Of a stretch of DNA of 64,000 nt, positions 62,409-64,000 are shown one piece after another. The position numbers and the translations under genes are program-made. Numbering within the stretch: position 1 is the stretch's first letter; every line of letters starts with the position of its first letter. This DNA comes from Lachnospiraceae bacterium (GTDB lineage Bacteria; Bacillota; Clostridia; Lachnospirales; Lachnospiraceae): the NCBI GenBank assembly GCA_910575105.1, contig CAJTDK010000008.1:62001-126000 (forward strand), read 5' to 3'. The notes beneath the pieces were generated by a model that saw only the letters and a program-made list of their open reading frames with translations, did not search any database and was not told the DNA's origin.

Positions 62409-63638
62409 CTAATTTTGCATGGCAGCCAAAAAACGCTTAGCCATACCTCCATATTCATAATTTTCCAACACTGCCTTATGTCCATTTTGTCCCATTTTCG
62501 TTCGCTCTGCTTCAGACATATTCTCTAACCTCTCAATTGCGTTTTTTATTGAATCTACATTACCAGCCTCTGCACTTATGCCACATTGATACATTTCAGC
62601 AAAATTATTGGGAGCATTAACCGCAAAAACCAAGGGCTTTGCCGCCATCATAGAATCAAAAATTTTATTCATAGCAATACCAAACCGATACAAGGGAGAA
62701 TTTGAGGCAGAGATGTAACTGCAATCAAAATATCTTGTCAACTCAGGAATTGCATACTTTGATACAGGCGGCAAAAATATTACATTTTTAAGCTCTTTCT
62801 TTAAAGATATCTCCTGAAGTATAGGCTTTTCTATACCATCGCCAACTAACACAAAGCAAATTCTATTGTTCTCTTTAAGATCTTCCGCAACATCAAGAAG
62901 AACGCTTAAATTATTGCTTAAGGCATGTCCGCCGAAATATCCAACGATAAATTTGCCATGTCCCTTTAACCCCTGAAGAACCTGTTCATGCTCCGACGGA
63001 AGTCCCTCTTTACGTTTCCAATCATCTAGAACAATTCCATTATTAATGTAAACAAATTTCCCTTTTAAACCATGCTTTCGCATATATTTTTCAGTGTAAG
63101 GTAAAACAGATACAATTGCATCAGAATATCTATATGCTGAATTTCCTCCTGCCTGCATTAAAAGTACAAAAGGATTTTTTTCAGACATGCCACCTATTTC
63201 TGTCAGCGTAGACGGCCACATATCATGAATTTCATGTACCAGAATTCCATTATTACAATACTTTTTAATATGTTGTCCTGCAAATGTATCAATAGGGTAT
63301 GTAGAAGAACAAATTATTACATCGGGTTTGAATGTTTCTGCAACCCATTTCGCTCTCATCCATATCTTTGTAACAAATCTTACCATGGTTAAAGCACGTT
63401 TTATTCCGTTACCCTTATATTTTCCAGTTTTAATCCAGTAATAATCCACTCTGTCTACTTTTTCATGTTGAAAATCGCGTTCCACGTTCGGATTTTTCTT
63501 TCGAAGATGAGAATAGTCTCCTGCAATAATACTTACTTTATGCCCCAATTTTACCCACTCTCTGGTAAAATAATATGGCCTGAATTCCATTCCCATAGTT
63601 AACGAGCCCGCATAATGATCAATATATAAAATATTCAT
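62409..63638 (-). CDS. GT4-type glycosyltransferase (WbuB-like)
   Basis: This 409-residue GT-B glycosyltransferase opens NILYIDHYAGSLTMGMEFRPYYFTREWVKLGHKVSIIAGD, typical of WbuB-like enzymes, and has VGYFGGHALSNNLSVLLDVAEDL and LVGDGIEKPILQEI. It follows the priming sugar transferase by 3 bases. This is the same gene order as in cluster 1 (22269-24252), so it probably adds the second sugar to the primed lipid. ATG 63638. Confidence 0.87.
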   Translation of the reverse strand: MNILYIDHYAGSLTMGMEFRPYYFTREWVKLGHKVSIIAGDYSHLRKKNPNVERDFQHEKVDRVDYYWIKTGKYKGNGIKRALTMVRFVTKIWMRAKWVAETFKPDVIICSSTYPIDTFAGQHIKKYCNNGILVHEIHDMWPSTLTEIGGMSEKNPFVLLMQAGGNSAYRYSDAIVSVLPYTEKYMRKHGLKGKFVYINNGIVLDDWKRKEGLPSEHEQVLQGLKGHGKFIVGYFGGHALSNNLSVLLDVAEDLKENNRICFVLVGDGIEKPILQEISLKKELKNVIFLPPVSKYAIPELTRYFDCSYISASNSPLYRFGIAMNKIFDSMMAAKPLVFAVNAPNNFAEMYQCGISAEAGNVDSIKNAIERLENMSEAERTKMGQNGHKAVLENYEYGGMAKRFLAAMQN

Positions 63639-63641
63639 CCT

Positions 63642-64000
63642 TTATTTTTGCTCCTTCCTAAAAACTGCAAACACAGTTTGAAACATAAGTATTATTTCTT
63701 CTACTACACTAAAATCTCGAATACTTTTCAGATTCCATTCCATCTTCCCCGGCAGCACTTTCTCCACATAAACCCTGTCCACATCCTCCGCCCCGTCCAA
63801 CAATTCAGCTTCATCCTTATACCTGATACTGGCCTCACTCGTTATCCCTGCCGGCAAAAGCAACGTCGCCCTCATCTCATTCGTATACTTCCTGACATAC
63901 TTCGCCACCTCCGGCCTGGTTCCCACAAAGCTCATATCACCCTTCAATACATCGATAAGCTGCGGCACCTCGTCCAGCCTGTATCTCCGCAGAAAAGCAC
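63642..64000 (-). CDS. Priming sugar transferase, C-terminal part (5' end outside window)
   Basis: The visible 119 codons are the C-terminal half of a bacterial sugar transferase: [52 protein letters not shown] and [13 protein letters not shown]. It is clearly paralogous to the enzyme at 23557-24252. The frame is open to the window edge, so the gene begins beyond base 64000. It starts glycan cluster 2 in the direction of transcription. Confidence 0.9.
   Translation of the reverse strand, partial: AFLRRYRLDEVPQLIDVLKGDMSFVGTRPEVAKYVRKYTNEMRATLLLPAGITSEASIRYKDEAELLDGAEDVDRVYVEKVLPGKMEWNLKSIRDFSVVEEIILMFQTVFAVFRKEQK

Noticed and set aside
1-64000. tRNA, rRNA, riboswitches, insertion sequences
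   Set aside because: I looked for them by eye and saw none that I could support; a covariance-model and transposase search would be needed to exclude them.

Overview
The window looks like chromosomal DNA from a Gram-positive anaerobe of the Clostridia, most likely a gut Lachnospiraceae. This is inferred from strong AGGAGG-type ribosome sites, the gene families present (DUF1847, DegV, parvulin, a TetM-like GTPase carrying a YacP/NYN domain, type II-A Cas9), and GC-rich housekeeping genes interrupted by AT-rich surface-glycan genes. No species can be named from the sequence alone.

Layout. (1) 1-7.0 kb: a four-carbon sugar-acid catabolic locus on the minus strand (GntP permease, PdxA2-like dehydrogenase, two four-carbon acid sugar kinases, a 3-hydroxyisobutyrate-type dehydrogenase). 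It is divergent from a GntR/FCD regulator whose probable operator lies inside the promoter of the operon. (2) 7.0-12.3 kb: a DUF1847 protein, a GNAT acetyltransferase broken by an in-frame TAG, an EamA transporter, and a TetM/EF-G-like GTPase fused to a YacP/Rae1-type NYN nuclease domain. (3) 12.5-25.5 kb: AT-rich glycan cluster 1 (aminotransferase, priming sugar transferase, four glycosyl- or glycerophospho-transferases, UDP-GlcNAc 2-epimerase, Wzy, pyruvyl transferase, Wzx, FrhB-like iron-sulfur protein). (4) 25.6-29.8 kb: a helicase with five helicase-associated repeats, then a tyrosine recombinase enclosed by inverted 22-base repeats. A consensus promoter inside this segment now points at a terminator. 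If the segment inverted, the promoter would point into the helicase and glycan cluster 1, so this is a strong candidate phase switch, present here in the OFF orientation. (5) 29.8-44.5 kb: ordinary chromosomal genes (parvulin, VanZ-like protein, TusA and YedE, citrate synthase, DegV, TetR, acyl-CoA synthetase, NhaC, LysM-GH18 protein, pseudouridine synthase, nitroreductase, 8-oxoguanine glycosylase). (6) 44.6-52.2 kb: a complete type II-A CRISPR-Cas locus: array of 17 full repeats, csn2, cas2, cas1, cas9, and a tracrRNA with its own promoter. An orphan degenerate repeat/anti-repeat lies beyond the array, in the leader of the glycosylase operon. (7) 52.2-64 kb: plsC, then glycan cluster 2 (UDP-sugar dehydrogenase, WbpE-like aminotransferase, Gfo/Idh/MocA oxidoreductase, Wzy, four glycosyltransferases, and a second priming sugar transferase cut by the window edge).

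How it fits together. The two glycan loci are separate Wzy-type assembly lines with paralogous priming transferases. Cluster 1 appears to have two layers of variability: the invertible promoter, and poly-G tracts of 12 and 10 bases in two of its genes. Cluster 2 has a poly-G tract of 8 whose length decides whether a glycosyltransferase ends normally or reads on into a duplicated half-domain. Together these suggest a surface that is heavily phase varied, with a CRISPR system between the two loci.
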